Shown here one piece after another: positions 56,811-64,000 of a DNA stretch of 64,000 nucleotides. Position numbers and translations under genes: made by a program. The notes beneath the pieces were generated by a model that worked only from the letters and a program-made list of their open reading frames with translations, searched no databases and was not told the origin of the DNA. The first letter of the stretch is position 1; each line of letters begins with the position of its first letter. This stretch comes from CAVRCA01 sp963719345 (GTDB lineage: Bacteria > Pseudomonadota > Alphaproteobacteria > Acetobacterales > Acetobacteraceae): assembly GCA_963719345.1 (NCBI GenBank), contig CAVRCA010000001.1, positions 868,001-932,000 of the forward strand, given 5' to 3'.

Positions 56811-57869
56811 CTACTCGGGCTGCCGGATTTTCGTCGAGCAGACGGCCGTGCCGCCGAACGATGGGATCCAGGCGGAATGCTTGCCCGGGCCGCCGGCGAC
56901 GAGGATATGGATGTCGTCCGGGGTCGGCGAGACCGCGAAATGCCCATTCTCCGGCTGGTGCCCCGCTTCCTCATACATTGCCCGGTTCTCGGGAGAGATG
57001 TGCAGAACCGGCACCCGCGCGCGCTCGTAGAGCGCCTGCTGCAACGCTTGAATCGTCCAGCCGTCACGATGCAGCGTCGCCGCGTGCTCCGGGCCGATGA
57101 CCACGACATAGGGCCCCTTGCCGTAGATCGTGTTCGCGCCGGGTTGCGCGATCGACGCCGCCATGGTGGTCAGCAGACCCTCGCCTGTGGTGCTGCCGTG
57201 GTCGTTGATGTTGTGTGGCCCCTCGCCCGACATCACCGTCACGACGCTGTCTCCGGCCTCAAAACCGCGCCGGACGTGGTACGGCTCCCACGGGCTCTCC
57301 TCCTCGTTCTCGCCGAAGCAGAACGCGAATTTGGCCGGTGATCCCTGCGTCGAGCGGTCCATCACCTGCGGTCGCGCGCCGCCGACATTGAGCAGGATCA
57401 GCTCGAGCGCCCGGCCGATCGTCGCGTTGGCGCGCCAACCCTGGCCGAAGCAGTTGCCGGCGCAATTGACGCCGAGCTGGTGGCGTAATGGACCGTTTAT
57501 CAGGACCATCGGAGCACAGGGATGCGTCGTCGCCAGAGAGCCGTGCAGATTGTAGTCGGGCATGAGAACGCCGCGCAGCGCTGCCAGCACGGTCGGGAAA
57601 TACTCCGGGCGACAGCCTGCCATCACTGCATTCGCCGCCAGGCTTTGCACCGTAGGGATCACCTGGCGCGGTGAGATCGGCGGAAACGGCTCGTTGTCGC
57701 CGCGAGCTACGGCGACGAACTTCGCGACCGCCGCCTCGGTCGGAACGGCGAGCGGCAACCCGTCGCTCCAACCCTGCTCGATCGCGTACTCCGTCCACGC
57801 TTCCGGATCGGGATCGGCGATTTCGATTACTTCCGTGTCGGGCACCTCGGCAGCGCTCGCGCTCGTCAT
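56811..57869 (-). CDS. Unknown-family protein A of the selenoprotein cluster
   Basis: 352 residues from ATG 57869, which overlaps the selenoprotein stop (ATGA). It is paralogous to the next gene: EQGWSDGLPLAVPTEAAVAK, AVMAGCRPEYFPTVLAALRG, NCAGNCFGQGWRANATIGRA, LNVGGARPQVMDRSTQGSPA-KFAFCFGENEE. It is longer at both ends. Paired homologous subunits following a redox selenoprotein recall the architecture of glycine-reductase operons, but no sequence motif of Grd proteins is present. Function unknown. Confidence 0.87.
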   Translation of the reverse strand: MTSASAAEVPDTEVIEIADPDPEAWTEYAIEQGWSDGLPLAVPTEAAVAKFVAVARGDNEPFPPISPRQVIPTVQSLAANAVMAGCRPEYFPTVLAALRGVLMPDYNLHGSLATTHPCAPMVLINGPLRHQLGVNCAGNCFGQGWRANATIGRALELILLNVGGARPQVMDRSTQGSPAKFAFCFGENEEESPWEPYHVRRGFEAGDSVVTVMSGEGPHNINDHGSTTGEGLLTTMAASIAQPGANTIYGKGPYVVVIGPEHAATLHRDGWTIQALQQALYERARVPVLHISPENRAMYEEAGHQPENGHFAVSPTPDDIHILVAGGPGKHSAWIPSFGGTAVCSTKIRQPE

Positions 57870-58390
57870 GCCGGCTCCTGCATCTCCTTGGTGAGACCCG
57901 AAAAGGCCGCCTGGATGCGCTCGACCAGTTCCTCGTCGTTGAGCCCGCCAACCGGGTGCTTCACCACGATCAGGTGCGGCTCGATCTTGCGCGCCCTGGC
58001 CTGCGCCAGCACGAGCGGCCGGAACGTCTCGGTTGCGATCACGAAGCTGGCGACACCGCGCTTTCTCAGTTCGACACTGTCGTGGAAACTCCACGACGAA
58101 CATGAGCCTCAATCGCCGAGAGCGAGCAGCGCTCCGCAGTATTTCTGCGCCAGCGCGTCGATCATCGCCGCCGGCGCCGGCTGGCTTGCGCTGTTCTTGT
58201 GAACGTAGTCGATGTTTTCGATCGGCCGTAACGTGGCGAGCTTGGCACGCACGCCTTCCAGCAGCTCGCGGGCGTTCGGCTTGTTGTTCGAGAAGAGCAC
58301 GATCGGGTCGGTGAGCCAGTCCACCTTGCGGCTGGTGGTCTGCTCCGCCCCTGCGGGCACGAGACCAAAACTCGGATTGACGATCCGCAT
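57866..58390 (-). CDS. UGSC-family selenoprotein (in-frame TGA = selenocysteine)
   Basis: 174 residues counting selenocysteine. ATG 58390 overlaps the stop of the flavoprotein gene. The reading frame meets TGA at codon 94 (58109-58111) and continues uninterrupted, in the same frame, to TGA 57866-57868. The site reads CGALLALGD-U-GSC-SSWSFHDS, i.e. Sec94-Gly-Ser-Cys97, the motif that names the UGSC family, followed by VELRKRGVASFVIATETFRP. The N-terminus (PIVLFSNNKPNARELLEGVR) has the family's NKPNA stretch. A SECIS-like hairpin follows at once. A Cys-Sec-type redox centre is expected. Conventional gene callers would stop at codon 93. Confidence 0.9.
58079..58097 (-). promoter_or_regulatory. 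Candidate bacterial SECIS element
   Basis: In the mRNA, 11 nt after the UGA, GUCGUGGA pairs perfectly with UCCACGAC around the loop GUU (8 bp, 3-nt loop, G as first loop base). The loop G is 19 nt after the UGA. This fits the loose bacterial SECIS rule (stem, small apical loop with G among the first two bases, about 16-37 nt from the UGA). It would recruit SelB with Sec-tRNA. Confidence 0.8.
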
Positions 58391-59284
58391 CAGGCGTCCT
58401 CCTTCCGCAATCCGCCACCGGCAAGCAGGTTGACGATGGCCTGGGCGGCACGCTCTCCGTCCGCGATCGCCGTCTGCACCTGCTCCGATGCGCCGGAACG
58501 AACATCTCCGACAGCGTAGACAGCCGGCAGGCTCGTGCGCAAGTCGGCACCCACTAGATACCCGGCCATCGGGATCGCGCGCCATTCCGCCGGGCGCGAA
58601 GTCGAGCGCCGGGCGACGTCCGGTGAGCACGAACACCGCTCGCGTCGGCAGGCGCTCCCGCCCGCCGTCTTGCGCAATCACGACGGCGTCGAGCCCGTCC
58701 CCGCCCTCGAGCGCCACAATCAAGCCGGTGCGGTGCGTCACGCCAGGCGGCGCGTCGGCCCGCGCGTTCGGGGGCACGACAAGCGTGACTTGTTCCGTGA
58801 AGGCAAGCAGGTCCAGGGCTTCTTGCATCGCCCAGCGGTCCGATCCGGCGAGCACGACAGCCTGCCCCCGATACAGCGGTCCGTCGCAGGCGGCGCAACG
58901 CGAGAGGCCGCGCCCTTCGTACGCGTCCTCATCCGCAATGCCGAGCGTGCCTGGCGTCGATCCGGACGCCAGCACGACAGTGCGGGCCACATGCGTGCTT
59001 TCGTCGGTCTCGACCTGCCAGGGATCGCCGGCACGCAGCGCGCGGACCTCGCCGAACCCCAGTTCGACACCCGCCTCCGTCGCGGCGTCGAGCAGCGCGC
59101 TCCCGAGATCGGGGCCGGTCGTCGGTTCCGCATGATCGTGCAAGGGGCCCAGGTTCATCAACATTCCGCCCGGGCCGAGGCGTTCGAGGCACAGGCAACT
59201 CAATCCGGCGGACGCGAGGCCGCGAGCTGTTGTGAGCCCCGCCGGCCCTGCGCCGATCACCACCGTGTCCCATCGCTTGCTCAT
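58390..59284 (-). CDS. Thioredoxin-reductase-like FAD/NAD(P)H disulfide oxidoreductase (one frameshift)
   Basis: About 297 residues from ATG 59284 (GGAGCGGAGGG upstream). FAD motif: WDTVVIGAGPAGLTTARGLA. The redox-active disulfide is Cys130-Ala-Ala-Cys133 in SRCAACDGPLYRGQAVVLAG, the thioredoxin-reductase CATCDG position, and the second FAD contact reads LPAVYAVGDVRSGASEQVQT. The frame breaks near 58558, between DPDGRV and VGADLRTS; one extra base explains it. It is the first gene of the cluster and its stop overlaps the selenoprotein ATG, so it is the likely electron donor for the Sec-Cys centre. Confidence 0.9.
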
Positions 59285-59530
59285 CCCTCCGCTCCCTTGT
59301 CCGGCCGATATCTCTGCTTTCGCAGTCTCGGCGGCTTGTCGTGCCACCGAGGATATCCTGCGTCCAAAAGTCAGGGCGACTGGGATAAGATCTCCGTGCC
59401 ACAGGAACCGGCGCGTGTTGGGCCGGAGGCACGAGGAATGACGAATTAGGGGTGTGTCAGCATGCCGACCGGCTCGTCACCTCCGGACGGTGCCGACGTT
59501 AACGGGTGCGAACCTCGAACGCGCTCCTGC

Positions 59531-59809
59531 TCACTTCGAGAGGCCGAGTAGAACCAACCGGACCGTCAGACCGATCAAGCCCCAGAGGGGGATCGCCAAC
59601 AAGATGCCGACCCCAATCCCCTTTACGGTCGAGAGAGGGTTCTCATGATCGGTGACGACGGCGCTTTCATCCGCGAATGGCGCATTGCGCAACAGGGCGA
59701 TCAGGTCGGGATTGGCGTATTCCACCCGCCCCGGCCGGCGGCGGTCGGTGGACTGTTGACGGATTTCGGCAGCGTCCGGCCGTTCGATGACGCTGGTATT
59801 CTCAGTCAT
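59531..59809 (-). CDS. Small single-pass membrane protein, unknown function
   Basis: 92 residues. A charged N-terminal part (TENTSVIERPDAAEIRQQST) leads to a C-terminal membrane helix (GIGVGILLAIPLWGLIGLTV-RLVLLGL). It stands alone, 246 bases upstream of the selenoprotein cluster on the same strand. No family recognised. Confidence 0.55.
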   Translation of the reverse strand: MTENTSVIERPDAAEIRQQSTDRRRPGRVEYANPDLIALLRNAPFADESAVVTDHENPLSTVKGIGVGILLAIPLWGLIGLTVRLVLLGLSK

Positions 59810-59858
59810 GGAAGACGACCTCTGATCCGGGAGGTCGGACTGCTAAAGGCTTTTGTTC

Positions 59859-59884
59859 AACGTTCGGTTAACGGCCGGAACGTT
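59859..59884. promoter_or_regulatory. Inverted repeat in a divergent intergenic region, possible operator
   Basis: AACGTTC (59859-59865) and GAACGTT (59878-59884) are perfect inverses with a 12-base spacer. The repeat lies in the 253-base gap between the divergent small membrane protein and the LLM gene at 60063. Its size suits a dimeric regulator, but no regulator gene is nearby. Confidence 0.3.
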
Positions 59885-60062
59885 ACGGCGGACCTTCATC
59901 TCCACCCGTGCGGCCCAACCGGGCGCATCGGACCGCTTTCCCGCCCGGGATGCCGAAAGCGGCCCCATCGCCCACACTGTGTTCGCACCACCCGGATGAG
60001 GGCTCGACGGGCCGCCGGTCTGGCGACATAACGCTCGCACCGTCGGATCAGAGGACCCCGTC

Positions 60063-61355
60063 ATGCGCTTCGGTCTGCTCTATGAGCTTCAGCTGCCGCG
60101 TCCGTGGGACGAGCGGGCCGAGCATCGGATGATCCACGAGGCCCTGGCCGAGGTGGAGTTGGCCGACCGGCTCGGCTTCGACTGCGTCTGGGCCAACGAG
60201 CATCATTTCCTCGAAGAATATTCTCACAGCTCGGCCCCCGAAGTGTTCCTTGCGGCCGCCGCGGCGCGCACCAGCCGCATCCATGTCGGGCACGCCGTCG
60301 TGCTCTCGCCGCCCGGCTACAACCCGCCGGCGCGTGTCGCCGAACGGATCGCGACCCTGGATCTGGTCTCAAGCGGCCGGGCCGAGTGGGGCACCGGCGC
60401 CTCCTCCTCGCGCGCCGAGCTGGAAGGCTTCGGTATCGAGGTCGCCGAGAAGAAGGCGATGTGGGCCGAGGCGACCGAGCAGACCGCCAACATGCTGGCC
60501 ATGTCGCCCTATCCCGGGTACGAGGGAAGGTTCTTCTCGATGCCGGCGCGCAACGTGATCCCCAAACCGTATCAGAAGCCGCATCCGCCGATCTGGGTGG
60601 CGTGCTCCAACCGCGAGACCATCCACACGGCGGCGCGCAACGGGATCGGTGCCTTGGCCTTCGCCTTTGTCGACCCGGAAGAGGCGGCCAAATGGGCCGG
60701 CGAGTACTACGACATCATCAAGTCCGAGGAGTGCGTGCCGATCGGGCACAGCGTCAACGCCAACATCGCGATGGCGACCGGCTTCTCGGTTCACCCTTCC
60801 GAGGCGGAGGCGAAGGCGCGCGGCCAGCCGGGCTTCCAGTATTTTGGCTTCGCGCTCGGCCACTTTTATGTCTACGGCCAGCACACGCCGGGCGTGACCA
60901 ACGTGTGGGACCGGTTCGAGCGCGCCCGCGACGCGCTGCCGGCGACGCAGGGCAATGGCATTGGCACGCCGGCGCAACTCGTCGGCCGGATGAAGCAATA
61001 CCAGGACGCCGGCATCGATCAGGTGATCTTCATCCAGCAGGCGGGGCGCAACCGGCACGAGCATATCGTCGAGTTGCTCGAACTGTTCGCCGATGAAGTG
61101 ATGCCGGCGCTCAAGGCCGATCGGGCGGAGCGGGACGCGCGCAAGCAGGCAGACCTTGCGCCGTTCATCGCGGCGGCACTCAAGCGCAAGAAGTGGATGG
61201 CCCCGCTCGCCGAGGACGAGATCCCGACGATCGCCGCCTATGGCCGTACCGTGGTCGCGGGCGCTCCGACGGCCGCGCTGAGCGCACGCCGGGGTGGCGG
61301 CATCGAGATCCCCACCGAAGATTTCGCGGAGAAGAGCTTGATTGCAGGAGAGTAG
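60063..61355 (+). CDS. LLM-class flavin-dependent monooxygenase
   Basis: 430 residues, the longest of the four luciferase-like enzymes here. MRFGLLYELQLPRPWDERAE, FDCVWANEHHFLEEYSHSSA-PEVFLAAAAARTSRIHVGHA and DLVSSGRAEWGTGASSSRAE are luciferase/monooxygenase landmarks; KPHPPIWVACSNRETIHTAA follows. GGTGTCC-like spacing aside, the ATG at 60063 is the natural start. It precedes a binding-protein gene by 93 bases on the same strand. Confidence 0.9.
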   Translation: MRFGLLYELQLPRPWDERAEHRMIHEALAEVELADRLGFDCVWANEHHFLEEYSHSSAPEVFLAAAAARTSRIHVGHAVVLSPPGYNPPARVAERIATLDLVSSGRAEWGTGASSSRAELEGFGIEVAEKKAMWAEATEQTANMLAMSPYPGYEGRFFSMPARNVIPKPYQKPHPPIWVACSNRETIHTAARNGIGALAFAFVDPEEAAKWAGEYYDIIKSEECVPIGHSVNANIAMATGFSVHPSEAEAKARGQPGFQYFGFALGHFYVYGQHTPGVTNVWDRFERARDALPATQGNGIGTPAQLVGRMKQYQDAGIDQVIFIQQAGRNRHEHIVELLELFADEVMPALKADRAERDARKQADLAPFIAAALKRKKWMAPLAEDEIPTIAAYGRTVVAGAPTAALSARRGGGIEIPTEDFAEKSLIAGE

Positions 61356-61448
61356 CTGTCCGGTTCCGCCAAGCTGTCGCAGTGTCCACGGCGATCCGGC
61401 TACGGCATCGATAAAATGTGGGCCATCGGTTTAGGGGAGACACGAGCG

Positions 61449-62690
61449 ATGAGACAGTTCAGCCGCCGCACCATCCTCGGGGTGGCCGCCGCCGCGCTGT
61501 CCGCCCCGTACGTCCGTCGCGGGTACGCGGCCGACGCAATCCGGATCGGCTCGCTGAGCGATCTCAACAGCGTCTACGCCATCCTGTCGGGCAGCGGCGC
61601 CGTGGCGGCGGTGAAGCTGGCCGTCGCGGATTTCACGAAGGAACATCCCGACATTCCGGTCGAGGTTCTGGTCAGCGACTTCCAACTCAAGCCGGACATC
61701 GGATTGGGCATCGCACGAGGCTGGTTCGACACCCAGGGCGTCGACTGCATCGTGGACGTGCCGATGTCGGCTTTGGCCCTGGGAATGACCACGCTTGCGC
61801 GCGATCGGAACAAGGTGATCATGTTCACCTCGACCGCGACCGACGACCTGACCGGAAAATACTGCGGACCGAACCACGTTCACTGGACACACGACACCTA
61901 CGCGCTCGGCGCGACCGTCGCGCGTGCGGCACTCGCGAAAGGTTTGGACACGTGGTTCTTCATCCTTCCCGACTATGCGATGGGCAAATCGCAGGTCACC
62001 AGCATGACTCACGTGATCGAGCAGGGCGGCGGCAAGGTCATCGGTTCAGTGGCGCATCCGTTTCCGGGCACGACCGATTTCTCGAGCTACCTGCTGCAGG
62101 CGAAGTCCAGCGGCGCCAAGGTGATCTGCCTTGCCAATTCAGGCGACGATGCCGTCAATTGCGTCAAGCAGGCGGCGGAATTCGGGCTGATCGGCAAGGG
62201 CGATACCGGCCAGACGCTGACCATGGGCCTGTTTGACACGCCGCTGGTGTACGCGGTCGGCCTCGAAATCGGCCAAGGGTTGACGTATTCGGCGCCCGCC
62301 TACTGGGACATGAACGACGCATCGCGTGTGCTTGCGAAACGGATGGCGCCGTCGCTGAACGGGGGCCCGATGGCGGGGAACCATGTCGGCGACTACACCG
62401 GGACCTACCATTATCTCAAAGCGGTAGCCGCCGTCGGTGTCGGACGCGCCAAGACGGACGGACGCGCGGTTGTCGAGCAGCTCAAATCCGCGCCCATCGA
62501 CGATCCAATCCTCGGACGCTGCGTCGTGCGCCCCGACGGCAGGAATGTGCACGACATGCTGCTGCTGAAGATCAAGGCGCCAAGTGCGTCGACGGGCGGC
62601 TTCGACCTTGCCACCATCGCGGCCGTTGTCCCGGGCAACCAGGCGTTCCGCCCGATGGCAGATGGCAAATGCTCCATGGTGGGCGGATAA
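61449..62690 (+). CDS. ABC transporter substrate-binding protein
   Basis: 413 residues from ATG 61449 with GGGGAGA upstream. A Tat-like leader (RQFSRRTILGVAAAALSAPY) precedes a Peripla_BP_6-type domain: AIRIGSLSDLNSVYAILSGS, DVPMSALALGMTTLARDRNK, TWFFILPDYAMGKSQVTSMT. It lies directly after the LLM gene and lacks its own permease genes, as do several binding proteins in this window. The type commonly recognises amino acids, amides or aromatic acids. Confidence 0.9.
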   Translation: MRQFSRRTILGVAAAALSAPYVRRGYAADAIRIGSLSDLNSVYAILSGSGAVAAVKLAVADFTKEHPDIPVEVLVSDFQLKPDIGLGIARGWFDTQGVDCIVDVPMSALALGMTTLARDRNKVIMFTSTATDDLTGKYCGPNHVHWTHDTYALGATVARAALAKGLDTWFFILPDYAMGKSQVTSMTHVIEQGGGKVIGSVAHPFPGTTDFSSYLLQAKSSGAKVICLANSGDDAVNCVKQAAEFGLIGKGDTGQTLTMGLFDTPLVYAVGLEIGQGLTYSAPAYWDMNDASRVLAKRMAPSLNGGPMAGNHVGDYTGTYHYLKAVAAVGVGRAKTDGRAVVEQLKSAPIDDPILGRCVVRPDGRNVHDMLLLKIKAPSASTGGFDLATIAAVVPGNQAFRPMADGKCSMVGG

Positions 62691-62704
62691 GCCGACGATG
62701 AACG

Positions 62705-63227
62705 GCATGGAGGGGTCGGGACTCGCCCATAGTAGCGGGGAAGCTGGCGAACGGACGGCGCGAGCGGCCGAGGAGTCAGTGGAGCGAAGGGCGCTACCAC
62801 GGAGAATGCGGACCCGCAAACTACGGTCCGGACACAGAGCCGGGAAGCCGTGTCACATGCGCAGGCCCGCATACGCGGAGCCGTAACCAGGGATCGAAAG
62901 GAGCCACTTACGTCGCTCCTCCACCACGTCAGCCTCGACGTCCTGCGAGCGGGCTTCTTCAGCTTGAAAAAGACCGCCGCACCGGGGTTTGATGGACTGA
63001 CATGGGCGCGATACGCGGAGAGCCTGGAGGCAAACCTCCGAAACCTCCATGCCCGCGTGCATTGAGGAACGTGTCGAGCGCTGACCTTTCGCCAACGGTA
63101 CATACCGAAGACGGACGGCCGGCAACGAGAGCTCGGCATTGCTGCATTGAAACACAAGATCGTCCAGGCGGCAGTGGTGATGCTTCTGACGTTGATCTAC
63201 GAGGCGGAGTTCCTGGGGTTTAGCTAC
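62705..63227 (+). pseudogene. Remnant of a group II intron-encoded reverse transcriptase
   Basis: A degenerate maturase N-terminus: TTVRTQSREAVSHAQARIRG leads to RDRKEPLTSLLHHVSLDVLR, then KKTAAPGFDGLTWARYAESL and LEANLRNLHARVH, stopping at 63065. In another frame it resumes QRYIPKTDGRQRELGIAALK-HKIVQAAVVMLLTLIYEAEF-LGFSYRV. These are the first RT motifs (0-2). The catalytic YADD region is missing, as are the intron RNA domains as far as I can see. It ends at the junction with IS debris near 63227. Confidence 0.85.
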
Positions 63228-63456
63228 CGGGTCCGGTATTGCCTCGGCCAGCAGCTTCTTGCGCCGCCCGTTCTCGCCTCCAGCGTCCGCAGCCGACGGC
63301 CTCGGACACCCCCAGGCCGCCGAACTTCGCTTTCCACTGATGGAACGTCGCCGAGCTGATCCCGTGCCTGCGGCAAAGATCCGCGGTCTGCACCCCGACC
63401 TCCTGTTCGCGCAGCACGCCGACGATCTGCTCCTCCGTGAACCTCGACTTCCGCAT
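63228..63456 (-). pseudogene. IS3-family transposase OrfA remnant
   Basis: MRKSRFTEEQIVGVLREQEV and TADLCRRHGISSATFHQWKA-KFGGL is the helix-turn-helix OrfA start of IS3-family (IS407-type) elements. Further on the frame shifts; the usual RRLRTLE and KKLLAEA stretches appear in other frames, and the gene is cut off at the reverse-transcriptase junction. No OrfB and no terminal inverted repeat are visible. Confidence 0.85.
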
Positions 63457-63601
63457 GCATGACCAAAGCGGCCAACAAGTCTACGCCTTTGCGGAAGTCA
63501 ACGGGCTTGGACGCGACCTTGATCCGCGAAGCCGGCCGCGGACCGATAACGTGGGTGATCGAAAGCGTCGCCGTAGGGATCCGAAGGAATGGGTACGACA
63601 A
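63457..63601 (-). pseudogene. IS66-family TnpB (Orf2) remnant
   Basis: The peptide THVIGPRPASRIKVASKPVD-FRKGVDLLAALV matches the N-terminus of IS66 TnpB proteins, where PVDFRKGxDGLAALV is diagnostic. It breaks off exactly where the IS3 OrfA begins, so the IS3-like element apparently inserted into, or recombined with, an IS66 copy. Non-functional. Confidence 0.75.
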
Positions 63602-63604
63602 CAG

Positions 63605-63634
63605 AAAAATCCCCCGGCTTGGTGTTCGGGGGGG
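63605..63634 (-). terminator. Rho-independent terminator of the rRNA operon
   Basis: On the minus strand, just after tRNA-fMet, a C-run followed by GAACACCAAGC and a G-run forms a strong GC stem (CCCCCG/CGGGGG) followed by ATTTTTC. Position at the end of 5S-tRNA-fMet supports a rrn terminator. Confidence 0.85.
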
Positions 63635-63645
63635 TCAATTGTCGG

Positions 63646-63722
<77 letters not shown>

Positions 63723-63754
63723 TGGGAAGCTGTGGGAGGACCTTGGGTTGGAAG

Positions 63755-63869
63755 ACCTGGCGGCGACCTACTCTCCCGCGTCTTGGGACGCAGTACCATG
63801 GGCGCTGGGGTGTTTCACGGCCGAGTTCGGGATGGGATCGGGTGCGGCAACCCCGCCATGGCCACCAGG
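63755..63869 (-). rRNA. rrf: 5S ribosomal RNA
   Basis: The minus strand begins CCTGGTGGCCATGGCGGGGT and contains CACCCGATCCCATCCCGAAC-TCGGCCGTGAAAC, the universal 5S core, ending GGGAGAGTAGGTCGCCGCCA. About 115 nt. 23S and 16S should lie beyond the right edge of the window; 63870-64000 is the 23S-5S spacer, with a GT-rich stretch at about 63940-63985 and no gene. Confidence 0.97.
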
Positions 63870-64000
63870 TCGTCCAGCCCAAGGAGTGGCCCCGAGGCAG
63901 GCGACGGTGAACCGGTTCCGGTGCGGGCGCGTAGGCGCGCGGGTGTGTGTGTGCTGGGTGTGTGCTGGGTATGCTGTGTGGATCGCTTCTGTGCATGGAG

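Overview
The window looks like chromosomal DNA of a high-GC alphaproteobacterium, probably Rhodospirillales and possibly near the Acetobacteraceae. The evidence is the split F0 operon (atpB-atpE-atpF'-atpF), the SRP RNA-dnaX-ybaB-recR block, the his operon order with hisE followed by a HIT gene, and hslV-hslU. The taxon is an inference from gene content and order.

Layout: 1-1.5 kb F0 ATP synthase; 1.6-7.3 kb an orphan solute-binding protein, a prokaryotic ionotropic glutamate receptor, a small kinase, a luciferase-like oxidoreductase and methylmalonate-semialdehyde dehydrogenase; 7.4-11.2 kb a compact envelope cluster (OmpA-type lipoprotein, coiled-coil membrane protein, secreted protein) beside tRNA-Thr; 11.2-16.9 kb housekeeping genes including thiC with a TPP riboswitch; 16.5-21.2 kb a his operon; 21.3-32.2 kb bactofilin, CysZ-like protein, PfkB kinase, hydrolase, enoyl-CoA hydratase, hydantoinase pair and NudC; 32.3-37 kb SRP RNA, dnaX, ybaB, recR and an amine oxidase; 37-42.3 kb an orphan binding protein, sufE and hslUV; 42.4-48.8 kb an MFS carrier and a complete branched-chain amino-acid ABC transporter whose permease and ATPase are fused; 48.9-51.1 kb a sensor kinase and small proteins; 51.2-59.3 kb a minus-strand catabolic/redox cluster; 60-62.7 kb a second luciferase-like enzyme and a binding protein; 62.7-63.6 kb mobile-element debris; 63.6-64 kb the end of an rRNA operon (5S rRNA, tRNA-fMet, terminator).

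The most interesting object is the 57.9-59.3 kb region. A 174-codon gene contains an in-frame TGA that reads Sec-Gly-Ser-Cys, and a perfect 8-bp hairpin with a GUU loop starts 11 nt after the TGA. This fits a UGSC-family selenoprotein with a bacterial SECIS element. It is start-stop coupled to an upstream thioredoxin-reductase-like flavoprotein with a CAAC redox motif and to a downstream tandem pair of paralogous proteins of unknown function. A DUF35 zinc-ribbon protein and a thiolase-fold protein lacking the usual thiolase cysteine follow. Together they look like a selenium-dependent reductive pathway.

A second theme is technical. At least a dozen otherwise well-conserved genes (hisA, hisB, hisH, nudC, hyuA, dnaX 5' end, two binding proteins and others) each carry single-base frameshifts, several in short G or C runs. 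This points to residual indel errors in the assembly rather than mass gene decay, so these genes are listed as CDS with the break point given.
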